A stretch of DNA of 64,000 nt from the NCBI RefSeq assembly GCF_001279005.1, contig NZ_LGCN01000212.1, positions 62,001 through 126,000 of the forward strand. The letters are read 5' to 3'. A program made the position numbers and the translations under genes. Positions 43,853 to 52,202 of the stretch are shown piece after piece. Each line of letters opens with the position of its first letter. The stretch's first letter is position 1. The DNA is from Streptomyces caelestis. Its GTDB lineage: Bacteria > Actinomycetota > Actinomycetes > Streptomycetales > Streptomycetaceae. A model generated the notes under the pieces. The model worked only from the letters and a program-made list of their open reading frames with translations. It had not been told where the DNA came from and made no database searches.

Positions 43853-45115
43853 GTGTCGCTGCTCGACACCCGTGTCCCCGCCGTACTGCTGCGGACCGAC
43901 CGGAATCCCTTTCACCACGGAACGCTGGGGGCCGTGCGGTCACTCGGCAGGGCGGGAGTGGAGGTGCATGTCGTCGCCGATTCCACGGGAAGTCCCGTTC
44001 GTCGCTCGCGTTATGTCCACAGCATGCATTCCCCGCCGCCGCCGGGAGCATCCGCGCAGCAGATCCTCGCCGTGCTGCGCCGGGTGGCCGAACGGGTGGG
44101 GCGCCCGGCCGTGCTGATCCCGCTGGACGACGCGACCGCGATCGCCGCGGGCCGGCTGCGAGGCGACCTCGCGCCCTCCTACCTGCTGCCCGAGATGCCG
44201 GCCACGCTGTCCGAACGCGTCGCCGACAAGGCGGAACTGGCCGCCGTGTGCGCCGCCGCGGACATCCCGCACCCGCGCACCCTCGTCCCGGACAGCCCCG
44301 GGCGGGCCGTGGACGACGCCCACCGGCTCGGGCTGCCGCTGGTCGCGAAGTGGAGCCGGCCCTGGCTGCTGCCGGCCGGCGGCGGACTGCGCAGCACCCG
44401 GCTGGTGCACTCCGCGCAGCAGGCCCGGGAGCTGTACGCGCGCACCGCGGAGGCGGGCAGCCCGCTGCTGCTCCAGGAGTACCTGCCGCCGGGCGAGGAC
44501 CGGGACTGGTTCTTCCACGGCTACGCCGACCGCGCGGGCGCCGTGCGCGCCGGCGGTCCGGGCCACAAGCGGCTGTCCTGGCCGCGCGGCGCGGGGCTGA
44601 CCGCGGTGGGCCACTGGACGCCCAACCCCGAGGTCCGGGCGCTCGCCGAACGGCTCACCGGCGAACTCGGCTACCGCGGCGTCTTCGACCTCGACTTCCG
44701 CCGCTGCGGCACGACCGGCCGCTACCACCTCCTCGACTTCAACCCGCGCCCCGGCGCCCAGTTCCGGCTCTTCGCGGACAGCGCGGGACTGGACGTCGTA
44801 CGCGCCCTGCACCTGGATCTGACCGGCCGTCCGCTGCCGGACGGGGATCCGGTGGCCGGACGGGCGTTCGTGGTGGAGAACTACGCGCCGTTCGCCGCGC
44901 TGCGCACGGCGTCCGGCGGCCGCGAACTGGCCTGGTACGCCCGGGACGACCGGGCCCCCGGATGGGCGATGTGGGCCCTGTGGGCCCGTCATGTGTCCGG
45001 CCGGCTGCGGCATCGGCTGGGCACGGCGGCGGCCGTGCCGGCGCCCCGCCCGGCCCCCCGGGAGGCCACGCCCTCCCTGACCCCTCCGATCGACGACGAG
45101 AAAGCGAGCAGCTGA
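43853..45115 (+). CDS. ATP-grasp enzyme of the polysaccharide locus
   Basis: 420 residues from GTG 43853. The ATP-grasp fold of the carboxylate-amine ligase type: N-terminal Rossmann-like part (VPAVLLRTDRNPFHHGTLGA), then a central domain with LVAKWSRPW (ATP-binding Lys), LLLQEYLPPGEDRDWFFHGY, and the Mg-binding GVFDLDFRR...LLDFNPRPGAQ. These enzymes ligate a carboxylate to an amine or thiol through an acyl phosphate. There is no signal peptide. The next gene, a flavoprotein, overlaps by 1 bp, so the two are a pair. A role in decorating the glycan with an amino acid or amide is attractive but is inference only. Confidence 0.85.
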   Translation: MSLLDTRVPAVLLRTDRNPFHHGTLGAVRSLGRAGVEVHVVADSTGSPVRRSRYVHSMHSPPPPGASAQQILAVLRRVAERVGRPAVLIPLDDATAIAAGRLRGDLAPSYLLPEMPATLSERVADKAELAAVCAAADIPHPRTLVPDSPGRAVDDAHRLGLPLVAKWSRPWLLPAGGGLRSTRLVHSAQQARELYARTAEAGSPLLLQEYLPPGEDRDWFFHGYADRAGAVRAGGPGHKRLSWPRGAGLTAVGHWTPNPEVRALAERLTGELGYRGVFDLDFRRCGTTGRYHLLDFNPRPGAQFRLFADSAGLDVVRALHLDLTGRPLPDGDPVAGRAFVVENYAPFAALRTASGGRELAWYARDDRAPGWAMWALWARHVSGRLRHRLGTAAAVPAPRPAPREATPSLTPPIDDEKASS

Positions 45116-46383
45116 TGATGTACGACCTCCTGGTGGTGGGCGCCGGTCCGTACGGCCTGTCGATCGCGGCCCACGCCGCGGCCGCCGGTCTGAACCTGCG
45201 CGTGTTCGGCCGGCCCATGGCGTCCTGGCGGGACCACATGCCCGGCGGCATGTTCCTGAAGTCGGAACCGTGGGCGTCCAACCTGTCCGACCCCGGCGGA
45301 CGCTGGCGGCTGGACGCGTACTGCGCCGAGCAGGGCCTGACGGCACGGCACGCGCACCCGATCCCGGTGGAGGCGTTCGCCTCGTACGGCCTGTGGTTCG
45401 CCCGCAACGCCGTGCCGGAGGTGGACGAGCGCACGGTCACCCGGGTGTCGTCCGGTCCCGACGGCTTCACGGCGGTCACCGAGGACGGGCAGGCGCTGCA
45501 CGCTCGGACGGTGGCGCTGGCCATCGGGGTGATGCCGTTCATCGAGGTGCCGACGGCCCTGCGCGGGCTGCACCCCACGCTGGTGACGCACAGCAGCCAC
45601 CACAGCGACCTGGGCCACTTCCAGGGCAAGGACGTCACGGTGATCGGCGGCGGCCAGGCGGCCCTGGAGACGGCGGCGCTCCTCGCCGAGCAGGGCACGC
45701 GGGTACGGGTGCTGGCGCGCGCGGAGCGGCTGCGGTGGAACGACGTGCCGCCGCCCTGGGAGCGCCCGTGGTGGCAGTCGCTCCGCTCGCCGCACAGCGG
45801 ACTGGGCCCCGGCTGGCGGAACTGGTTCTACTCCGAGCGCCCCGGCCTGTACCGGCGGCTGCCGCAGTCGACCCGGTCGCGGATCGCGGCCACGGCGCTG
45901 GGCCCCGCGGGCGCGTGGTGGGTGCGGGACCGGGTGGAGCGGGCGGTGGACCTGCTGCCGGGCCAGCAGGTCACCGCGGCCGCCGCGGTGCCGGGCGGGC
46001 TGCGCCTGGACCTGACCGGCCGGGACGGCTCCCGGCGCTCCCTGGAGACCGAGCACGTCATCGCCGCCACGGGGTTCAAGGCGCACCGCGACCGGCTCGG
46101 CCTGCTCTCCGCCGAGCTGCGCGGGACGCTGGCGGCGCTGCCGGACGGTTCCCCGGTGCTCGGCCACGGCTTCGAGTCCTCGCACCCCGGGCTGTTCCTG
46201 GCGGGCCTGGTGACCGCGTCCGGCTTCGGCCCGGCCATGCGCTTCGTGCACGGCGCGACGTTCACGGCGCCGACCCTGGTCCAGGGGGTGCGCCGCCGGC
46301 TGAGGTCGACGCCGGTGCGCGGGTCGGTTCCCGTCCCGGGCGGCGGCAGCCGCAGCGGGGCGCCGTCGCCGGTGAACGGCTGA
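45115..46383 (+). CDS. FAD/NAD(P)-binding oxidoreductase, flavin monooxygenase-like
   Basis: 422 residues, ATG at 45115 (or 45118) overlapping the ATP-grasp stop. It has an FAD Rossmann motif VVGAGPYGLSIAAHAAAAG (about 7-25), a second dinucleotide motif VIGGGQAALETAALLAEQG (about 177-195) and the ATG motif VIAATGF (about 318-324). GMFLKSEPWASNLSD resembles lysine/ornithine N-monooxygenases and group B flavin monooxygenases. It would hydroxylate an amine or perform a Baeyer-Villiger reaction. Coupling to an ATP-grasp ligase resembles small-molecule tailoring modules. The acceptor is unknown. A perfect 20-bp terminator follows. Confidence 0.85.
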   Translation: MMYDLLVVGAGPYGLSIAAHAAAAGLNLRVFGRPMASWRDHMPGGMFLKSEPWASNLSDPGGRWRLDAYCAEQGLTARHAHPIPVEAFASYGLWFARNAVPEVDERTVTRVSSGPDGFTAVTEDGQALHARTVALAIGVMPFIEVPTALRGLHPTLVTHSSHHSDLGHFQGKDVTVIGGGQAALETAALLAEQGTRVRVLARAERLRWNDVPPPWERPWWQSLRSPHSGLGPGWRNWFYSERPGLYRRLPQSTRSRIAATALGPAGAWWVRDRVERAVDLLPGQQVTAAAAVPGGLRLDLTGRDGSRRSLETEHVIAATGFKAHRDRLGLLSAELRGTLAALPDGSPVLGHGFESSHPGLFLAGLVTASGFGPAMRFVHGATFTAPTLVQGVRRRLRSTPVRGSVPVPGGGSRSGAPSPVNG

Positions 46384-46394
46384 CGGGCGCAGAC

Positions 46395-46439
46395 GACGAC
46401 GCGTCCCCCGGACCGGGTCGGTCCGGGGGACGCGTCGTC
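46395..46439. terminator. Strong bidirectional terminator before the chaplin gene
   Basis: A perfect 20-bp stem (46395-46414 with 46420-46439) and a 5-nt loop gggtc lies 11 bp after the flavoprotein stop and 45 bp from the stop of the convergent chaplin gene. Confidence 0.92.
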
Positions 46440-46484
46440 CCGCGGGTACGGCTGCCGGGTGGGGCGGGCCCGGCAGCCGGCGGA

Positions 46485-47450
46485 TCAGCGGCGGGAGGCG
46501 AGACGGCCGCGACGGTAGAGCATCGCGCCGCCGGTGATCAGGACGGCGCCGGCCGCCGAGGCGGCGATCATGCCGTCGCTGCCGGTCTCGGCCAGGTGCG
46601 GCGGGTTGCCGGGCACTTCCTCCTCCTCGGCCGGGGGCTTCTCGGCCTCGTGGGCGGGAGGCGTCTTGACCTTGGTGGGCGGCGTCTCCTTCTCGGGCTC
46701 GTCCTCGCCGTAACCGTAACCACCGTCGTTGACGCAGGTGGTGCCGTAGGCGTCGTCGAACAGCGAGATGACGTCGACGCTGTTGCCGCACGCGTTCACC
46801 GGCAGGTGGAGGGGCACCTGCACGTGGTTCCCGGACAGCAGACCGGGCGAGCCCTTGGCGGCGCCCGTCGTGCGCGCGCCACCGGAGTCGCCGTACGAGG
46901 AGTCGCCGTAGGAGGACTCACCGTAGGAGGAGTCGCCGTGCGAGGTCTCGTCGCGCGAGCCGCGGTCGGACGTGTGGGAGTCGGACGTGTGGGAGCCGTT
47001 GACGCACGTGTTGTCGCCCGTCTCGTTGAACACCCCGACCACGTCGACGTCGTTGCCGCACGCGTTCACCGGCGCGTGGACCGGCGCCTGCACGTTGTTC
47101 CCGGACAGCAGACCGGGCGAGTCCTCGGCGCCGCCCACCGCGCGCGCGCCACCGGAGTCGCGCGAGCCGCGGTCGGACTTGTGGGAGCCGTGGTCGGACG
47201 TGTGGGAGCCGTTGACGCACGTGTTGTCGCCCGTCTCGTTGAACGCACCGACCACGGTGACGCCGTTGCCGCACGCGTTCACCGGCGCGTGGACCGGCGC
47301 CTGCACGTCGTTCCCGGACAGCACACCGGGAGAATCCTCGGCACTGCCCACCGCGTACGAGTCGGCGAGGGCGGGGGTTCCGTACAGGGACAGAATGCCC
47401 GTGGCGGCGGCGGCCGCCACGAACACTCCCCTGCTCAGGGTCTGTCGCAA
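46485..47450 (-). CDS. Long chaplin with three chaplin domains and LAETG sortase anchor
   Basis: 321 residues if started at TTG 47450 (reads MRQTLSRGVFVAAAAATG), matching known chaplin N-termini and having AGGAAG 9 nt upstream; ATG 47513 would add 21 residues. The signal peptide ends at ALA/DS. Three chaplin domains follow at about 32-80, 103-151 and 192-241. Each has SPGVLSGN or SPGLLSGN, V-P-H-PVNACGN and a final CVN, with two cysteines. Ser/His/Asp/Tyr-rich spacers separate them. LAETG (286-290), a hydrophobic helix and RRGRLASRR form the anchor for class E sortase. Known long chaplins (ChpA-C) have two domains. They assemble as amyloid on aerial hyphae and spores. Confidence 0.93.
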   Translation of the reverse strand: MRQTLSRGVFVAAAAATGILSLYGTPALADSYAVGSAEDSPGVLSGNDVQAPVHAPVNACGNGVTVVGAFNETGDNTCVNGSHTSDHGSHKSDRGSRDSGGARAVGGAEDSPGLLSGNNVQAPVHAPVNACGNDVDVVGVFNETGDNTCVNGSHTSDSHTSDRGSRDETSHGDSSYGESSYGDSSYGDSGGARTTGAAKGSPGLLSGNHVQVPLHLPVNACGNSVDVISLFDDAYGTTCVNDGGYGYGEDEPEKETPPTKVKTPPAHEAEKPPAEEEEVPGNPPHLAETGSDGMIAASAAGAVLITGGAMLYRRGRLASRR

Positions 47451-47601
47451 TGTGGTTGTCTTCCTGCTTGAAGAGTGGGAGCGGCCACGCGTTCTGGCCC
47501 TCCGCTGCCGCATGGCCTACTCCTTCATCAACCCGACTCGGCGGAATCGGTTGCGCAGATTCACCCGGTTGGCCCGCTCCGCACCCGGAGGGGGCCACCG
47601 G

Positions 47602-48501
47602 TCACGACACCACGTCCTTGCGGACGAACCCGCGGAACGCCAGCGCGAACAGCACCAGCGCGTACGTCACGGACACCGACGCGCCCTGGATCATGCCGGA
47701 CCACTCCGGGGTCGGCTGGACGGCGTCCGCCCAGGCGAACTGCCAGTGCGCGGGCAGGAAGTGACGCCAGTCCCCGAGGGCGGTGACGGCGTCCAGGACG
47801 TTGCCGACGATGGTCAGGCCGACCGCGCCGCCGACCGCGCCCAGCGGGGCGTCGGTGCGGGTGGACAGCCAGAACGCGAGCCCGGCGGTGACCAGCTGCG
47901 ACACGAACAGGTATGCCACGACCACCACGAGCCGCTGCGCCGCCGTGCCGGGATCGAGCGTGCCGCCGGTGGGGACGTGCAGCGGACCCCAGCCGTAGGC
48001 GGCCGTGCCGACGACGAGCGCCACCACCGGCAGCAGCACCATCGCGGCCAGGCTCAGCCCCAGTCCGACGATCAGCTTGGACCACAGCAGCCGCATCCGG
48101 GGCACCGGCGCGGCGAGCAGATAGCGCAGGGAGGACCAGCCGGCCTCCGAGGCGACCGTGTCCCCACAGAACAGGGCGACGGGGATGACCAGCAGGAAGC
48201 CCGCGGACACGAACAGGTTCACGGCGGCGAAGTTGGCGCCGGACGCGGTGGCCGTGTCCATCAGGTTCACCCGGCCGCCCGGACGGTCCGGTTCACCGCC
48301 GATCGCGAAGGCGACCATCAGCACGAACGGCAGGAGGGCGAGGATCGCGCCCATCACGAGGGTGCGGCGGCGCCCCAGCTGGCGGACCAGCTCGACCCGC
48401 AGGGGCAGGGTGCGGCCCGCGCGGTAGCCGGCGGCGACCTCGACGGGTCCGGCGCCCTCGGCGTGCCCGGTGGGCTCGGCCCGCTCGGTGAGCGTGCTCA
48501 T
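47602..48501 (-). CDS. ABC transporter permease, ABC-2 type
   Basis: 299 residues, ATG 48501 overlapping the upstream stop (ATGA). Six hydrophobic segments: about 49-70, 95-115, 140-165, 185-205, 215-235 and 265-290, with the ABC-2 pattern EAGWSSLRYLLAAPVPRMRLLWSKLIVGL (about 118-146). It pairs with the ATPase domain of the fused gene just upstream, so the exporter is this permease plus the hydrolase-ATPase fusion. The substrate is unknown; ABC-2 permeases usually export drugs, lipids or polysaccharides. It ends 152 bp from the chaplin start region, on the same strand as the chaplin. Confidence 0.9.
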   Translation of the reverse strand: MSTLTERAEPTGHAEGAGPVEVAAGYRAGRTLPLRVELVRQLGRRRTLVMGAILALLPFVLMVAFAIGGEPDRPGGRVNLMDTATASGANFAAVNLFVSAGFLLVIPVALFCGDTVASEAGWSSLRYLLAAPVPRMRLLWSKLIVGLGLSLAAMVLLPVVALVVGTAAYGWGPLHVPTGGTLDPGTAAQRLVVVVAYLFVSQLVTAGLAFWLSTRTDAPLGAVGGAVGLTIVGNVLDAVTALGDWRHFLPAHWQFAWADAVQPTPEWSGMIQGASVSVTYALVLFALAFRGFVRKDVVS

Positions 48502-51143
48502 GCGGAACCTCCGATCAGGGTGAGGAAGGCGTCTTCGAGGCGTCGGTGCGGGCCCACCGACGCCACGGGCACCTCCAGCCGGACCAGTTCGGCGACCAGG
48601 CGCGGGGCGGTGCCGCCGGCGTCGAGCCGGACCAGCAGGCCCTCGTCGGTGCGGACGGCGGAGGCGACGCCCGGCAGCGCGGCGACCTTCTCGGCGACCG
48701 GCTCGTCCACGGACTCCTCCGTCCCGACGAGCAGGGTGTCGCCGGAGCCGACGATCTCCTGCACCGGACCGGCCTGGACGAGCCGCCCGCGGTCCATCAC
48801 CACGAGGTGGGTGCAGGACTGCTCGACCTCCGACAGCAGGTGGCTGGAGACGATCACCGTGCGTCCGGCGGCCGCGTACCGGATCATCACCTCGCGCATC
48901 TCGCGGATCTGCGGCGGGTCGAGTCCGTTGGTCGGTTCGTCGAGGATGAGCAGGTCCGGGAGGCCGAGCATGGCCTGGGCGAGGGCGAGGCGCTGGCGCA
49001 TGCCCTGGGAGTAGGTGCGCACCGCGCGGGCGAGCGCGTCGCCGAGGCCGGCGATCTCCAGCGCCTCCTCCAGGTGGGCGTCCTTGGGCGGGCGCCCGGT
49101 GGCCCGCCAGTACAGCTCCAGGTTCTCCCGGCCGGACAGGTGCGGCAGGAAGCCCGCGCCCTCGACGAAGGCGCCGACCCGGGAGAGCACCGGGGCGCCG
49201 GGGCGAATGGCGTGGCCGAAGACGCGGATCTCGCCGCCGTCGGGCCTGATCAGGCCCATCAGCATGCGCAGGGTGGTCGTCTTGCCCGCGCCGTTCGGGC
49301 CGAGGAGGCCGAGCACCTGGCCCTTCTCGACCCGGAAGGACAGGTCCCGCACGGCGTACCGGTCCGAGGAGCGGGCGTACCGCTTGCTCAGACCGGTGAT
49401 CCGGAGCGGGACGTCGGCGAGTTCCGGGTCGGGCGCCGGGGCGGTGGTGCGGCGGCGACCGGTGAGCAGCAGGGCGAGGGCGATCAGGGCGCCGGCGACC
49501 GGCAGCCACACCACCCAGGCGGGCAGCGGGGCCGCGGCGGTGGTCACGCCGGGCGCGGTGGGCACCGTGAGGTCGCTCTTCAGGGAGACGGTGTACGTCG
49601 CCGGGGCGGCCGGGGAGGCGTAGCCGAGGTCGGTGGAGGCGAGGACGAGGCGCAGGCGGTGGCCCTTGCGCACCTCGTGGTCGACGGCGGGGAGGGTGAG
49701 CGTCACGTCCTTGCCGGCCTTGGCGCCCTCGACGCGGACCGGGGCGACGAGCTGCGAGGGCAGTACCTGCTGCCGTCCGTCCGGGCCGACGTCGTACACC
49801 TTGCCGAAGAGGACGGCGTCGCCGCCGGTCGACTTCACGCGCACGGTGACGGTCGGCGATCCGGTGATCCGCAGATCGCCGGCGACCGGGGCGGACTCGA
49901 AGCGGGCGTGCTGGCCCGGGAAGTCCAGGGAGATCCCGACGCCGAGGGAGGAGAGCTGGGCGAGTCCGCCGGAGCCGCCGAGGCCGGGCAGGGAGGAGAC
50001 GGCGGGCGGGTTGGCGCCGGCCGGGTTGGCGAAGCTCTGTTCGCGTCCGGTGAGGGGGAAGGAGCGGCCGCCGTCGGTCAGCCCCGGGTAGGCGTCGGCG
50101 CTCGCGCCGTTCAGCACGGCCCGTCCGTCGGTGGAGTCGACGCCCCCGGTGCGGGTGACGCGGAAGGCGGGGCCGGTGTCGGCGCCCTCGTCGTCCTTGA
50201 GGTACCGGTCGAACCAGGTGCTCACGCGCCGCTGCACGCGGTCCGTCTCCGGGTCGCCGCCGTCGTGGCCGCCCGCGATCCAGTCGACGTCGACGGGGGC
50301 GCCGTTGGCGCGGATCGCCTGCGCGGCGGCGTCGGCCTGGCCGAGCGGGAAGAGGGAGTCGGTCTGGCCCTGCAGCAGGAGCGTGGGCACGTCGATGCGG
50401 TCGGCGACGGCGGACGGCGAGCGCGCCCGGAGCAGCTCGCGCGCCTCGTCGTCCGGGAGGCCGGACTCGGCGACCCGCTGGTACATCGCGCACAGGGCGG
50501 GCTCGAACTTCTCGCAGCCGCCGCCGGAGTTGACGAAGACGCCCGCCCACAGCCTCTTGAAGACGCCGTTCGGGAAGAGCGCCTCGGCGAGGTCGAAGTA
50601 GGTGATCGCCGGGGCGATGGCGTCGACCCGGTCGTCGTACCCGGCGCCGAGCAGGGCGATGGCGCCGCCGTAGGAGCCGCCCGCCATGCCGACCCGCGGG
50701 TCGCCGTCCTCGTCGAGCTGGACCTCGGGCCGGTCCGCCAGCCAGTCGATCAGCCGGGAGACGTCGGCGACCTCGCTCTCCGGGTCGTTCAGCCCGATCC
50801 TCCCGGTCGACGCGCCGAAGCCGCGCGCGGACCAGGTGAGGACCGCGTACCCGTCGCGCGCGAGGTCCTCGGCCTGCTCCCGCACGTCGTCCTTGCTGCC
50901 GCCGAAGCCGTGCCCGAGCAGGACGGCGGGGCGGCGGCCGCCGGGCCCCGCGGTGAAGTACGAGGTGTCGATGCGCACCCCGTCGCCCGTGTTCATGACC
51001 CGGTCGGCGCGGCGGACCGCGGGCGCGTCGTCGGAGGCGACGGCGGTCCACGTACCGGCGCCGGCGAGCACGACGACGGCGGCCGCGGCGGCGATGACCC
51101 GTCGCGGCCGCGGCCACCGCGCTCCGGGCAGTCGAAGATCCAT
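48498..51143 (-). CDS. Fusion of extracytoplasmic S15-type hydrolase with ABC ATPase
   Basis: 881 residues. Order: N-terminal helix (16-36); alpha/beta hydrolase of the X-Pro peptidase S15/CocE type (about 45-320) with likely triad Ser157 (GGSYGG), Asp262 (GQTDSLF) and His293 (GGHDGG); a beta-sandwich (about 400-520) as in S15 enzymes; a second helix (542-561); then an ABC ATPase (about 580-881) with GPNGAGKTT (615-623), SQGMRQRLALAQ and LLILDEPTNGLD. The two helices place the hydrolase outside and the ATPase inside. The next gene is an ABC-2 permease with a 4-bp overlap. The frame is continuous with no sign of error, so the fusion looks genuine. Export coupled to processing of the cargo is a plausible role. 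Confidence 0.9.
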   Translation of the reverse strand: MDLRLPGARWPRPRRVIAAAAAVVVLAGAGTWTAVASDDAPAVRRADRVMNTGDGVRIDTSYFTAGPGGRRPAVLLGHGFGGSKDDVREQAEDLARDGYAVLTWSARGFGASTGRIGLNDPESEVADVSRLIDWLADRPEVQLDEDGDPRVGMAGGSYGGAIALLGAGYDDRVDAIAPAITYFDLAEALFPNGVFKRLWAGVFVNSGGGCEKFEPALCAMYQRVAESGLPDDEARELLRARSPSAVADRIDVPTLLLQGQTDSLFPLGQADAAAQAIRANGAPVDVDWIAGGHDGGDPETDRVQRRVSTWFDRYLKDDEGADTGPAFRVTRTGGVDSTDGRAVLNGASADAYPGLTDGGRSFPLTGREQSFANPAGANPPAVSSLPGLGGSGGLAQLSSLGVGISLDFPGQHARFESAPVAGDLRITGSPTVTVRVKSTGGDAVLFGKVYDVGPDGRQQVLPSQLVAPVRVEGAKAGKDVTLTLPAVDHEVRKGHRLRLVLASTDLGYASPAAPATYTVSLKSDLTVPTAPGVTTAAAPLPAWVVWLPVAGALIALALLLTGRRRTTAPAPDPELADVPLRITGLSKRYARSSDRYAVRDLSFRVEKGQVLGLLGPNGAGKTTTLRMLMGLIRPDGGEIRVFGHAIRPGAPVLSRVGAFVEGAGFLPHLSGRENLELYWRATGRPPKDAHLEEALEIAGLGDALARAVRTYSQGMRQRLALAQAMLGLPDLLILDEPTNGLDPPQIREMREVMIRYAAAGRTVIVSSHLLSEVEQSCTHLVVMDRGRLVQAGPVQEIVGSGDTLLVGTEESVDEPVAEKVAALPGVASAVRTDEGLLVRLDAGGTAPRLVAELVRLEVPVASVGPHRRLEDAFLTLIGGSA

Positions 51144-51506
51144 GCGTCAACCGTACGGGGTCGGCCTGTCGCCGGGACGTCGACCGCAGACCGAACCCGG
51201 GGACCTCCCGCAGGCGTACGGAACCCCCGCCGCGTACCGCGTCCGCGGTACGCGGCGGTGCTCGCACTCCGGCCGGACAGGACGCCTCCCGACATGGCGG
51301 CGGCCGCGTCACGACGTCCGTATCGGGCGTGCCGTCTCCTGGGAGATCACCTCATGCGGTGGGTCCGCGGCAGCGGACGAATTCGTCCCGGCTCACGCAA
51401 CCCGCGCGAGCGCGGGGCGGTCCTACCGGGTACCGAAGCCGGTACAGCGGCCCTGCCGACGCGTAGGCGCATGGACGGAAGACGAGCCCCGAACGCTTGA
51501 CCGAGG
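51144..51506. promoter_or_regulatory. Divergent intergenic region with 14-bp hairpin
   Basis: 363 bp without a supported gene. It contains a perfect 14-bp hairpin, ccgccgcgtaccgc / gcggtacgcggcgg (51227-51258), with a GTCC loop. The hairpin lies 84 bp upstream of the fused hydrolase-ABC start, so it could shape its leader RNA or be a stray terminator. Confidence 0.5.
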
Positions 51507-51893
51507 ATGGGGATGACGCATTTGGACACCCAGGTGACCTGGGTCGACGCACGCGAGGGACTGCCGTGGAGCGGCGCACCGGTGGCGGTGGCGGTCACGG
51601 GCCGGTATCCGGCCGACGACGCCGAGTCCGAAACGGCGTCGGGGGAGGAGTTCTGGCTGGTGAGGCCGATGTACTTCACGGACCGGCACTTCAGCGAGGA
51701 CGGGACGGAACACAGGAACTGCTTCGTCGACTCCGACGGATACGTCCACCTGCCCTACGGCCTCGCCGGCCATGACACCGTGACTCACTGGGCCGAGCTG
51801 CCCACCCTGCCGGGCAGGACGACCCACCTCGTGCTCGGGAAGGACGTGCAGCCGGCGCTCCGGGACGCGTGGAGCGCCGGCCCCGCCATCTGA
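51507..51893 (+). CDS. Small conserved protein, DUF551-like pattern
   Basis: 128 residues from ATG 51507; ATG 51513 is an alternative. No signal peptide. TWVDAREGLPWSGAPVAVAVTGRY at the start and HDTVTHWAELPTLPG near the end (about 94-108) follow the pattern of DUF551 proteins (W...LP..G..V, then VTHW.PLP). The middle has FWLVRPMYFTDRHF and NCFVDSDGYVHLPYG. DUF551-like proteins have no established function and occur in phage and genomic accessory regions. GAGGATGGGG precedes the start. It stands alone between divergent operons. Confidence 0.6.
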   Translation: MGMTHLDTQVTWVDAREGLPWSGAPVAVAVTGRYPADDAESETASGEEFWLVRPMYFTDRHFSEDGTEHRNCFVDSDGYVHLPYGLAGHDTVTHWAELPTLPGRTTHLVLGKDVQPALRDAWSAGPAI

Positions 51894-51990
51894 TCCACGG
51901 CCTGTTCCCGACCGGTGTCGCCACGGTCCGGGGTGGTTCATGCCGTCGTGCCCGGGACTGGGGGTGGCCGGGTTCCGGGCACGACGGCGG

Positions 51991-52107
51991 TCACATGTCG
52001 AGGATGCGGCGTACGGCATCGGTCGGGTCCACGCCCAGCATGTGAGCGACGAGGAGCGCGCCCAGGACGAGCGCGGTGCCGGCGCCGGCCTTGTTGGCGA
52101 AGCCCAT
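51991..52107 (-). CDS. Possible small membrane protein of 38 residues
   Basis: An ATG-to-TGA frame too short for usual gene calling. It encodes a basic/glycine N-terminus, one hydrophobic helix (GTALVLGALLVAHMLGV, about 10-26) and a charged end, DPTDAVRRILDM. Third positions are almost all G/C. There is no good Shine-Dalgarno, and a stop lies four codons upstream of the ATG. It may be a real one-helix protein or the tail of a lost gene. Confidence 0.35.
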   Translation of the reverse strand: MGFANKAGAGTALVLGALLVAHMLGVDPTDAVRRILDM

Positions 52108-52202
52108 GACGAACAGCGGCTACCGCTACCGACCGGGGGAGCGGTGGAATTTCCCAGGAAATGGCGACGCAGATTGTCGTGTTTACCGTGCACGGTGGTG
52201 GC

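Noticed and set aside
47602..51312. A 1236-codon open frame on the minus strand covering permease and fusion gene
   Set aside because: The frame is real only from 48501 down (permease). Above that it is Arg/Pro/Gly-rich out-of-frame reading of the hydrolase-ABC gene.
48546..51500. A 984-codon plus-strand frame opposite the hydrolase-ABC fusion
   Set aside because: Antisense shadow with Gly/Arg/Val-rich low-information sequence; the minus strand has intact hydrolase and ATPase motifs.
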